A stretch of 14,501 nt of DNA from an uncultured Clostridia bacterium (GTDB taxonomy: Bacteria > Bacillota > Clostridia > TANB77 > CAG-508). Both the position numbers and the translations under genes were made by a program. Position 1 is the stretch's first letter. Each line of letters opens with the position of its first letter. The stretch is taken from the NCBI GenBank assembly GCA_947595555.1, contig CANQES010000027.1:1-14501 (forward strand), given 5' to 3'. This document shows, one piece after another, positions 1 to 8,100 of this stretch. The notes under the pieces are model-generated. The model saw only the letters and a list, made by a program, of their open reading frames with translations. It did not search any database and was not told where the DNA came from.

Positions 1-15
1 ATTAACCTCATAAAT

Positions 16-63
16 GGTGAACAAGTCACAAAATAATTTTCACTTTTTTGGGTGAACTAATCA
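16..63. repeat. Pair of 13-bp imperfect direct repeats
   Basis: GGTGAACAAGTCA (16-28) and GGTGAACTAATCA (51-63) match at 11 of 13 positions and start 35 bp apart. They lie in the 239-base AT-rich leader before the first gene, which otherwise shows only poly-A/T tracts and the promoter near 194-222. They could be paired regulator sites for a gene left of the window or chance similarity. Nothing links them to a known regulator. Confidence 0.3.
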
Positions 64-193
64 AAAAATATTGACATACCTTTTATAAAAAAAATTGCAA
101 AAAAATTTCTCATTAATAAGTTACCAATCAAACTAAATAAAATATTATATGTCTAACATACACCTCTATTGAAAAAATCAAACTTCAAGACTA

Positions 194-222
194 TTTAAAT
201 TTCTGCAAAACTATGTTATAAT
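194..222 (+). promoter_or_regulatory. Extended -10 promoter of the RelA/SpoT-like gene and rqcH
   Basis: A perfect TATAAT at 217-222 is preceded by TG one base upstream (214-215), making an extended -10. The -35 at 194-199 (TTTAAA) with a 17-bp spacer is weak. The ribosome binding site AGAGGTGA follows about 10 bases downstream, and the first start codon is at 240, so the mRNA leader would be short. Confidence 0.6.
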
Positions 223-239
223 TAATAAGAGGTGATTTT

Positions 240-1334
240 ATGGCTTACAAATTAAAAACAAGAAATGAATTTGAAAAATATTTAGATGAAGAAGTTAAAA
301 TTATACCATCACACGATGAAGACTTGATTAATGCTTTCAATTCCTCATCATTATTTAGTTTATATCAGCTTTTAAACAACTTAAAAAACGATTTACGAAT
401 ATCACTTTCTATGCAAGAAAAGTTAAAAAATACCATAAAAACTAATTTTTCAGAAGAAGTTTCTTCTTTAATAAATTTTCCTATTGATGATAAAATATTA
501 AAAAGTTTTGAAGAATACATTAAAAATGTATTTATAGACTATACAGAACATCCTGAAAAATACAAACATCAAAAAGAAAAAATTGAAGACATTAAAAATT
601 TAAAAATAATTATTGCAAAAAAATATCCTAATGAATTTTTAAGACTTATCAAAGTAGAAAAAGATACAAAAGATCTTGAACTAGAACAAAAATATATCAA
701 AAAGCAGTTTGACCGTACAGTAGATGAATATATCAGACATAAGAAAAATATGCAAAATAATGAAGACATCCAAACAGCTTCTTATACAACTATAAAAAAT
801 GATTTTGGAGAATTTGATATATATTTACCTGGTAGAGTAAAAAGTTTAGGTAGTGCAACTGAAAACTACAATAAAGAATTGCATAATACACTTAATAATA
901 TAGTTCCTTCTAATTTAGAAAAAGGAATTACATATGAAGATTTAGAAAATAATTTTAATTTAAATAAAGCCACTGATGATTACTTCGCCATTACAATTGT
1001 TTTAAAAAATGTATTAGATACATTTCATATTGATGAACTTGACAGATTCTATAACAGTAAAAATGACGAAATTGCTAAAGATATTAGAGACTTAATACAA
1101 TATCGAAAAGATAAAAAGATACACCTATCTTATTATCATTCTTTAATGAACTTTCTTGATAACACATACTTTTTCATGGATTTTACTCAAGAACAATATT
1201 TGCAAATAAAAATAGAACTTTTAGATATATTACAAAGATGTACATTTAAAGAATGCTCTGAAGAATACAATGGTCCTTTATTTAAGCCACAAAATAAAGA
1301 TGATTTACGGAACATCTTTTTCAAAACTTCTTGA
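240..1334 (+). CDS. RelA/SpoT-like nucleotidyltransferase, N-terminal part (frame-disrupted)
   Basis: This 364-codon frame carries the first half of what looks like a RelA/SpoT-type alarmone synthetase domain. Residues 1-190 are charged, helical and unrecognised. Residues 198-212 (GRVKSLGSATENYNK) resemble the R-x-K-S...S...K ATP-binding segment, and residues 244-257 (ATDDYFAITIVLKN) resemble the metal-binding 'DlxGiRv' strand. The GTP-binding GY and EIQ motifs are missing here but appear in the next frame, so the frame ends inside the catalytic domain. The start is ATG with AGAGGTGA five bases upstream. The frame closes at TGA 1332-1334, just after a T5 run (1317-1321). About 200 residues separate the metal-binding strand and the GY motif, against roughly 40-60 in ordinary Rel enzymes, so a large helical insertion is present. 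Family assignment is motif-based. The activity could be (p)ppGpp synthesis, a related pyrophosphate transfer, or lost. Confidence 0.65.
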   Translation: MAYKLKTRNEFEKYLDEEVKIIPSHDEDLINAFNSSSLFSLYQLLNNLKNDLRISLSMQEKLKNTIKTNFSEEVSSLINFPIDDKILKSFEEYIKNVFIDYTEHPEKYKHQKEKIEDIKNLKIIIAKKYPNEFLRLIKVEKDTKDLELEQKYIKKQFDRTVDEYIRHKKNMQNNEDIQTASYTTIKNDFGEFDIYLPGRVKSLGSATENYNKELHNTLNNIVPSNLEKGITYEDLENNFNLNKATDDYFAITIVLKNVLDTFHIDELDRFYNSKNDEIAKDIRDLIQYRKDKKIHLSYYHSLMNFLDNTYFFMDFTQEQYLQIKIELLDILQRCTFKECSEEYNGPLFKPQNKDDLRNIFFKTS

Positions 1335-2397
1335 AAGTTCTATTCAAGAATACAAATCCCACATTAAAAATAATGACTTTGACATTAATTTAACAGATGA
1401 CCAACACGAAAAATATCAAGAAGAATTACATTCATTATTAGATGAATTAAAAAATCGTATGTTTGACAAATATGGATTTCAAGTATTAAGAGTCAGTATC
1501 CCTAACATTTTAAAAGATAAAAATTTTGCAAAAGAAAATGCCATAAGAGATATTTTAAATGCAAAAGTACTTTCTATTAAAGAAAAATTCAAAAAAAATG
1601 GTTACTGTGCTATATATGCTATCCTACAAGCACCTGATAATAGAAAAATAGAAATTCAATTTCAAACATATTTTAGATTTAAAGATTCTAAAATTGGTAG
1701 GTCAGATCACAGCCTTTATAAGCAATTTGACATTTCTCATTTCTTTGAACTAAAAAATTACGATAAAACTAATGAAAATTATGAAAGAATATTTAACGAT
1801 GTTATAAATGTACTAGATAATACAACAATTGCTACACGTAATAGATTATTATCTGCTTCTATGGAAACTTTATCAAATGAAGATAAAAAGTTAAAAAGGA
1901 AACTAGAATCTGCTCTTAAAATTGTGCAACTAAAAGAAACCTATGAAAATGTTAATACTTGGACATCTGAAGATGGTATAAAACATACACAGACTTACAA
2001 ATATAGTCTAGATGAATATCTACCAATCTTTGCAGAATATCATTCTCCTGAACTGGTTGCTGTTTCCTCAACACATTCACGTGTCAATGAAAATATAGCA
2101 TTTGTCAACAAAAAATATTTAATAGATAATTTCAGAGAAAAACTATTAAAAGCTGACGAAACTACATGTCTAGCTGATATATTAATACAACGTCTACAAA
2201 CAATTGAAGAAAGGAATTCTAATATTATACTTTCAAAAGATAATATTAGAAAAATTTTAGAAAATCAAAGTTTGCCAAAAAATGTTATTGATAATATTAT
2301 AAGTGAAATGGAAAATCAATCTAAAGTAACTAGATTTCCATATACTAATTCTATTAATGATATTAGAAGGCGTGCAGAGGAAAATGAAATAGAATAA
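1270..2397 (+). CDS. RelA/SpoT-like nucleotidyltransferase, C-terminal part (frame-disrupted)
   Basis: This frame is +1 relative to the preceding one and overlaps it by 65 bases. Numbering from the ATG at 1270, residues 110-117 (NGYCAIYA) match the GYxxIH nucleotide-binding motif with Tyr in place of His. Residues 127-133 (IEIQFQT) match the EIQxRT strand carrying the catalytic Glu, and residues 144-151 (RSDHSLYK) match the H..YK segment that ends the fold. After residue 190 the protein is charged and helical with no recognised domain. The ATG at 1270 has no convincing ribosome binding site, and the frame is open back to 1225. It is therefore best read as the continuation of the 240-1334 frame rather than an independent gene. 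A +1 slip at the T5 run would join Ile-Phe to Ser-Lys-Leu-Leu and give about 718 residues. It ends 18 nt before rqcH, so the two are probably cotranscribed. Confidence 0.65.
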   Translation: MVLYLSHKIKMIYGTSFSKLLESSIQEYKSHIKNNDFDINLTDDQHEKYQEELHSLLDELKNRMFDKYGFQVLRVSIPNILKDKNFAKENAIRDILNAKVLSIKEKFKKNGYCAIYAILQAPDNRKIEIQFQTYFRFKDSKIGRSDHSLYKQFDISHFFELKNYDKTNENYERIFNDVINVLDNTTIATRNRLLSASMETLSNEDKKLKRKLESALKIVQLKETYENVNTWTSEDGIKHTQTYKYSLDEYLPIFAEYHSPELVAVSSTHSRVNENIAFVNKKYLIDNFREKLLKADETTCLADILIQRLQTIEERNSNIILSKDNIRKILENQSLPKNVIDNIISEMENQSKVTRFPYTNSINDIRRRAEENEIE

Positions 2398-2415
2398 AAA
2401 ATAAAGGTGAAAAAC

Positions 2416-4107
2416 ATGGCATTTGATGGAATTGTAACAAAAGCAATAGCTTCAGAACTACAAAATCTTTCTGGAGCAAGAATAGATAAAATTTTTCAAC
2501 CTAATAAAAACACTATTTTATTAGGTTTTTATCTTAATGGTTTAAACTATTTATTAAACATATGTACAGATGCACAAAACTACCGTGTTCATTTAACTAC
2601 ACATGCAAAGCCCAATCCAAAAATTGCTCCTAATTTCTGCATGGTATTACGAAAACATCTGCTAGGACTACATATCAAAAACATTATAACTCAAAATTTA
2701 GAAAGGCTAATTATTATAGAATTTGAAGGATTTGATGACATAGATGACATTATTTCTACAAAACTGATAATTGAATTAATGGGTAAGCATTGTAATATTA
2801 TTCTAGTCGATGAACAAAACATAATTATTGACAGTTTGAGGCATATCAATAATGAAGATACAACAAGAATTATTGTTCCACATTATAAATATACCTATCC
2901 TACTACCAATAAATTTAATTTTATAGATTGCTCTGATTTTTCGGACTTTCAACAAAAAATTACATCTGCTGCACAAATCAGTGATACATTTAATGGCATT
3001 AGTAAATCTTTTGTCGAGGCTTCTATAAAAAACACAAATTCATTGGAAACACTCTATGAATATATTAAAGACATAATTAATAGAACAGATAGTAATTTGC
3101 TTGACTTTGAAGAATTTAGCATTAATAAAAAGAAAGATTATTGTCTAAAAAAAGCAGATTCTACTTCTAATCCTTTTCATTTAAACTTCTTCTTGGACGA
3201 TTTTTATTATAAAAAAGAAACATCACAGGAATTTAAAGCTTATAGAGATAGCATTTTAAAAATGATTTTAGATATTTTAAAAAAGTATCAAAAACGACTT
3301 GTGAATATTGACGAAAAGTTAAATGCTTGCAAAGATATGGACAAATATCAATTATATGGTGAACTTATTACGGCAAATCTATATCAAATCAACAATGAAA
3401 AAGTAAAAGAAATTACACTTTTAAATTACTATACAAATCAAAATATAATTATACCATTAGATGATATATATACACCTGCTGTAAATGCAAAACATTTTTT
3501 TAAAAAATATCAAAAATTAAAAAACACTTTAGACATTGTAACTCTTCAAAAACAAGAAACATTAAATGAATTAAATTATATTGAAAGTATTGTTTACGAA
3601 TTAGAAAATTGCTCTACTTTAGATGAAGTCTCAAACATTTTTGAAGAAATCTCTGAAAATGTAATATTTAAAGAAAAGACTGAAAATTATCATAATAAAA
3701 AACAACAAAAAATAAAAAAATCTTTTCTTACTAAAAATAAATATGTTGCCTTCAATCCTCTAAAATATAATATTGATGGTTATACATTATTAGTTGGAAG
3801 ACATAATAATGAGAATGATTATTTAACATTAAAATATGCTAAAAAAACTGATTTATGGTTTCATACTCAAGATATTCATGGTAGCCACGCAATTTTACAA
3901 ATTACCGATAAAAAATTCCCAGAAGATATAACTCTAATAAGATGTGCTGAAATCGTTGCTTATCACAGTAAGGCAAAAAATTCTTCTAATGTTCCCGTTG
4001 ATGTCTGTGAAGTAAAACAAGTCAAAAAACCCGCTAATTCTAAACCTGGTATGGTAATTTATCACAACCATAAAACTTTATATGTAAAACCAAAAAAAGA
4101 TGATTAA
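2416..4107 (+). CDS. rqcH: RqcH, NFACT-family ribosome quality-control factor
   Basis: RqcH binds stalled 50S subunits carrying peptidyl-tRNA and directs template-free alanine tailing that marks the chain for ClpXP. Members were formerly annotated as fibronectin-binding proteins (FbpA). The N-terminus MAFDGIVTKAIASEL, the QPNK segment and RVHLT at 57-61 are typical NFACT-N features. A Glu-Arg pair at 96-97 sits where family members carry Asp-Arg involved in tRNA recruitment. The middle, roughly 270-430, is helical and likely coiled coil. The NFACT-R domain covers about 440-560, with the family motif DLWFHTQDIHGSH at 479-491. At 563 residues it is full length. A GTG at 2407 would also open the frame, but AAAGGTGA lies five bases before the ATG at 2416 and overlaps that GTG, so ATG is preferred. 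It follows the RelA-like gene by 18 nt and ends in its own terminator. Confidence 0.93.
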   Translation: MAFDGIVTKAIASELQNLSGARIDKIFQPNKNTILLGFYLNGLNYLLNICTDAQNYRVHLTTHAKPNPKIAPNFCMVLRKHLLGLHIKNIITQNLERLIIIEFEGFDDIDDIISTKLIIELMGKHCNIILVDEQNIIIDSLRHINNEDTTRIIVPHYKYTYPTTNKFNFIDCSDFSDFQQKITSAAQISDTFNGISKSFVEASIKNTNSLETLYEYIKDIINRTDSNLLDFEEFSINKKKDYCLKKADSTSNPFHLNFFLDDFYYKKETSQEFKAYRDSILKMILDILKKYQKRLVNIDEKLNACKDMDKYQLYGELITANLYQINNEKVKEITLLNYYTNQNIIIPLDDIYTPAVNAKHFFKKYQKLKNTLDIVTLQKQETLNELNYIESIVYELENCSTLDEVSNIFEEISENVIFKEKTENYHNKKQQKIKKSFLTKNKYVAFNPLKYNIDGYTLLVGRHNNENDYLTLKYAKKTDLWFHTQDIHGSHAILQITDKKFPEDITLIRCAEIVAYHSKAKNSSNVPVDVCEVKQVKKPANSKPGMVIYHNHKTLYVKPKKDD

Positions 4108-4119
4108 CTCATCTTTTTT
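4093..4119. terminator. Bidirectional hairpin terminator after rqcH
   Basis: The arms AAAAAAGATGA (4093-4103) and TCATCTTTTTT (4109-4119) pair perfectly around a five-base loop that contains most of the rqcH stop codon. T and A runs on the two sides suit termination from both directions. It sits between rqcH (+) and the convergent membrane-protein gene (-). Confidence 0.85.
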
Positions 4120-4152
4120 ATTGTACTTCACTTGTTTCTTCTATATTAAACT

Positions 4153-4614
4153 TTACGCCCAGAAAATAAAAAACGTCATTGCTGTAACTAATAGAATTTC
4201 TGGCTTTGTCCATTCTTTTGGTAAAATCTCTAATTCATGCCCCTCTTTTTTTTCATTTGCAGTTGCAATTTTATATGTTTTTACATCTTTAGCCCTAAAT
4301 AATATTTCAAAAGGTTGCTCTGCCTTCGTAGTATCTATTTCTATATAACTTCTCCCCATTAATACATCTCTCGCAGAATATAATTCAACTTCCAAATATT
4401 TATCTTGTATAGCTGATGCATTTTTTATAAGCCCTCTGATTCTTCCATTAACATATGTTGCATCTGCTTGATAAACAACTACTAAAGGATTATTATCTTC
4501 TCTCTTAATATCTTTATATGTTGAATTCAAACCTACATTAATTAAAAAATTTGAAAACACAAAAAATACTGCCACAATTAATGCACATTTTAACATTGAC
4601 TTTAATCGTTCCAT
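4153..4614 (-). CDS. Membrane-anchored FxLYD-like domain protein
   Basis: The 153-residue product starts with a positively charged end and a hydrophobic segment at about 10-28, consistent with a signal anchor. A polar region likely exposed outside the membrane follows, and a second hydrophobic stretch at 137-152 lies at the very C-terminus. The central pattern GRIRGLIKN (58-66), then YLEVELYSARDVLMG (73-87) and a later hydrophobic-F-R strand, resembles the FxLYD beta-sandwich domain of Firmicutes surface proteins. This is a weak motif resemblance, and the true role is unknown. The start is ATG with GAGGAG five bases upstream, and a TTGAAA-17-TATAAT promoter lies just before it. It is a single-gene unit convergent with rqcH. 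Confidence 0.7.
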   Translation of the reverse strand: MERLKSMLKCALIVAVFFVFSNFLINVGLNSTYKDIKREDNNPLVVVYQADATYVNGRIRGLIKNASAIQDKYLEVELYSARDVLMGRSYIEIDTTKAEQPFEILFRAKDVKTYKIATANEKKEGHELEILPKEWTKPEILLVTAMTFFIFWA

Positions 4615-4653
4615 ATTTTCTCCTCATTTCCTAATAAACTTCACAGTAATTAT

Positions 4654-4682
4654 ATTATAACAAAAATGTCCCCTATTTTCAA
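4654..4682 (-). promoter_or_regulatory. Promoter of the membrane-anchored protein gene
   Basis: On the minus strand, TTGAAA (4677-4682) and TATAAT (4654-4659) are spaced by 17 bp, 40 bases upstream of the ATG at 4614. The -35 lies 7 bp from the -35 of the oppositely oriented promoter, so the two RNA polymerase sites would be close enough to interfere. Confidence 0.7.
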
Positions 4683-4689
4683 CAAAAAT

Positions 4690-4718
4690 TTGTAATAACT
4701 GTAAAAATATGCTATAAT
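4690..4718 (+). promoter_or_regulatory. Promoter of the cysteine-rich orphan gene
   Basis: TTGTAA (4690-4695) and TATAAT (4713-4718) are spaced by 17 bp and followed by AAGGAGG at 4736-4742 and the ATG at 4751. It is back to back with the divergent promoter. Confidence 0.7.
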
Positions 4719-4750
4719 TATATATATGTCATCATAAGGAGGATAACACT

Positions 4751-5131
4751 ATGAAACAATTATTTCAAGTTGATTCTAGCAACTGTCAACGGACATCAAC
4801 AAAAATAAAACAGTTTTGTCCAATTTGCATTTTGCAAGTCAACCATATCCCAAAAGATACAATATTGGTTGATATGCTCACTTTTAGACACAAAGAGTTA
4901 TGTGTTCATTTTGAGAAGAATGAACAATTTGACAACCACTTAATGGAAAAGATTGAAAAAGTAATTCATGCTGCCGCTGTAGAATGCAACATGAAAGAAA
5001 AGGACAAACCAGAAAGCACTTTGCTGACACTTGAACAGCTTTGTATTGCTCTATGTGCAGTATTCAACGTTGATATTTTCCTAGAAAAAAAACTTCTGGG
5101 AAATACCATAATGACAGTTTGCTGTCGATGA
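4751..5131 (+). CDS. Cysteine-rich hypothetical protein (126 aa)
   Basis: I do not recognise this protein. It is a small soluble-looking product with nine cysteines in 126 residues (12, 23, 26, 51, 79, 98, 102, 124, 125), including a CPIC motif at 23-26, a CIALC motif at 98-102 and a terminal Cys-Cys-Arg. Several histidines (32, 47, 53, 63, 73) could join a metal site, but no complete zinc-ribbon pattern is evident. There is no signal peptide. It has a near-perfect AAGGAGG ribosome binding site eight bases before the ATG, a good promoter, and a hairpin right after its TGA, so it is very likely expressed. GC over 4801-5100 is about 34%, above neighbouring rqcH. It is a single-gene unit convergent with addA, and nothing around it suggests a function. 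Confidence 0.75.
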   Translation: MKQLFQVDSSNCQRTSTKIKQFCPICILQVNHIPKDTILVDMLTFRHKELCVHFEKNEQFDNHLMEKIEKVIHAAAVECNMKEKDKPESTLLTLEQLCIALCAVFNVDIFLEKKLLGNTIMTVCCR

Positions 5132-5137
5132 AACTCC

Positions 5138-5169
5138 AACAGAGGTAGGTGACATCACCTGCCTCTGTT
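5138..5169. terminator. Stem-loop between the orphan gene and addA
   Basis: AACAGAGGTAGGTG (5138-5151) and CACCTGCCTCTGTT (5156-5169) form a 14-bp stem with one G-U wobble in the plus-strand RNA (one C-A mismatch in the minus-strand RNA) and a four-base loop. It fills the gap between the orphan gene stop and the addA stop codon. The following T tract is short (TTTCATAC), so it may act partly as an mRNA-stabilising or inefficient terminator. Confidence 0.7.
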
Positions 5170-8100
5170 TCATACTAATTCTATTTCTTTTCCTAAAAAC
5201 GTAGAATAAATATAAATATTATCCACTTGCTGATTAAGAGCTTCTTCTAGTGCCTTTTTGTACAACATCAATTGAGTTGTATATTTTTGTTTCAATTCTT
5301 CTTCTACCTGCACAAAATCTGTTTTATAATCTACTAAAATTAATTTTCCTTCTTGTGTAATATAATACAAATCAATAATTCCTTGCACTAATATATCCTC
5401 TGGAACATCTTCATGATATATATCTTTAGCTGGTACTTTAATATAAAATGTCTTCTCTCTTTCTACCTTTTGAGCACACTGCATCTCCTTCCAGATTTTT
5501 GTTTCGGTAAATTTTAGAATACTATTCAAATTAATATTTTCCGCTTCTTTTTGAGTAATAATGTCCTTTTCTACTAGATTATCTATTAATTGTTGCAAAG
5601 TATCTTTATCATAATTTTGATTAACATCCAATTTTTGCATACATAAATGTAGCAAAGTTCCTTTTTGAGCCCCTGTAAGTTTAATATCCTCCTCTTTTTG
5701 TATAAATTTAGGTGTTGGAAAACTAATATCTATACTTTCTTTTTCTCCACTTTTCAAATTAGTAACTGACGTTTTTGTAGGAATTTTTATAGAACTTTCA
5801 TAAGGATATTTATAATTTAATACATCTTCTATATCTTGTAACTTTTGTTCATCTTGTTCTTGGTCATCTAATATCTCTATACAATTAAATTCTTCTTGCT
5901 CTTGTTTTTCACAAGCTTTTAAAATATCTTGTTTTGTATATATATTTAATTCCACAATATCCTTCATTTTATTTACATCATAAAAATACACAAGTAAAAT
6001 CCAATCAATATATCTTATATACTTTTTAACTAAAATTGGATTTATTTTTCCATTTTCTTTTTCATATCTTTCTATTTGTTGCAATAATTTATCTTTTTGT
6101 TTTTTAACATCTTTTTCTATTCCTGTAATAAATAACTTTTCCTTCGCTCTTGTTAAAGCAACATACAAAATTCTCATTTCCTCTGATAATAGCTCTGTTA
6201 ATGCTCTATGTTTAATTGCTGCCTTACTCAATGTATCATACTGTACTTGCCTCTCATAATCTATATATTTTACTCCAATTCCTAAATCTTGATGTAGCAA
6301 TAAATTTTGATTTAAATCCATTTTATTAAACTGCTTTCCTGTACTTGACAAAAATACAACTGGAAATTCTAGTCCTTTACTTTTATGAATACTCATAATA
6401 CGAACAACATTATCATTTTCTCCAATAATTTTTGCTGCCCCCATATCTCCACTACTAAGCCTTAATTTTTCAATAAAATGAATAAAGTGATAAAGTCCTT
6501 TAAAACTTGCAGTTTCATATTGTTTTGCTCTTTCAAATAGTTTTCTTAAATTTGCCTGTCTTAATATTCCATTTGGCATTAATCCAACATAATGGTAATA
6601 ACCAGTATCAGTACAAATCTTCCAAATTAATTCATCTAAGGCTAAATATTCCTGCTCTTTTCTCCATACTGCTAAATTACCTAAAAAAGATTCTATCTTC
6701 TGTCTTAAACAATCATTTACAGAAAGTTTTGCTTTTTGCATACAAGTATAAAAATCATCTTGCTTATCTGCCAAACGAATTTGAATTAACTCATCATCTG
6801 TAAACTTTCCAATATTTGATCTCATTACAGCAATCAATGGGATGTCTTGCATTGGATTATCAATAATTTTTAATAAACTCATTATAGTTTGTATCTCAAT
6901 AGAATCTAAATATTCTTGAGAACTGTCTGAAAATACAGGAATTTGCAAATTTAAAATCTCTTGTTCAAAAACTGGTGCCGTAGTAGCAGTACTTCTTAAT
7001 AAAACGGCTATGTCGCTATATTGTATATCTCTATATTTTTCTAATTTTTTATCCCATACTTGATACTTATTTTCCATCAATTCTTTTATTTTATTAGCCA
7101 CAAATCTTGCTTCTAACTCTACATTTTCTACTTTTTCTTCTTGTGTTTCATCTTCTTCTAGTTCATCTTCTTCATTTTCTTGATTTAAATCAATAACACT
7201 GATGTCTATCTTCTCATTTTGATTATTTGACTTTGGATAATCAGCACCTAAATTCAAATACTCTTCTTCTTGATATTCAATATCACCTAAACTGCTACTC
7301 ATGATATTTTGAAATATTAAATTTGTAAATGTCAAAATATTTTCTTTACTTCTAAAGTTTTTAAATAATTGAATTTTCAAGCCTTTGTCTTCTTCTTTTT
7401 CTTCCTTCTTCTGGTAAGTTTCATATTTACTTAAAAATAGTTCTGGCATTGCTTGTCTAAATTTATAAATACTTTGTTTTACATCCCCTACCATAAATAG
7501 ATTATTTTGACGAGATATAGCAGTTAAAATATATTCTTGTACTAAATTACTATCTTGATATTCATCAATTGCAATGTCTTCATATTTTTTTTGATATTTT
7601 TCAGTTACTTCTTTAGAATTGAGCAAAATACTTAAAGCAAAATGCTCAATATCTGTAAAATCCACTATGTTTTTTTCTCTTTTTTGTCTAGTAAATTCTT
7701 TCTCAAAAGTTAAAATTAAATCTTGCAATTTTAATAAAATGTCATACATATCATAAATATCTTGATTTGCTTCTTCTGAACTACAAATAAGTATTTTATC
7801 CAATACTTTATTTAATTTTTTCTTTACTTCATCTCTTATTCCTTTTGCCTCATCCTTAATCTCTAAATCACATTTTTGTCTTGGCCAAGTTATAAACAAA
7901 TCTAATTCTTGTCTCAATTCATAAGCTTTATCCCAACGATTTAAATTATTTTTTAAAATGTCTAATTGTTCTCTGTCATGTCTTATAGTTTGATAAAACT
8001 TTTCTAATTCTATATCATGTGATAAACTTTCTTCTACTTTTTTCAAAATAGACATATCATCAATTAGTTCTTCTTCTAATTCTTGTAATAAAATTGCTCC

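Noticed and set aside
1326..1337. prfB-like programmed +1 frameshift at the TGA of the first RelA-like frame
   Set aside because: The codon before TGA is TCT, and slipping +1 to CTT would lose pairing, unlike the CTT-to-TTT slip of prfB. No upstream Shine-Dalgarno-like stimulator was seen. The T5 run is a better junction.
4100..4348. Plus-strand 82-codon frame after rqcH
   Set aside because: It lies antisense to the membrane-protein gene, begins inside the rqcH terminator hairpin and lacks a ribosome binding site.
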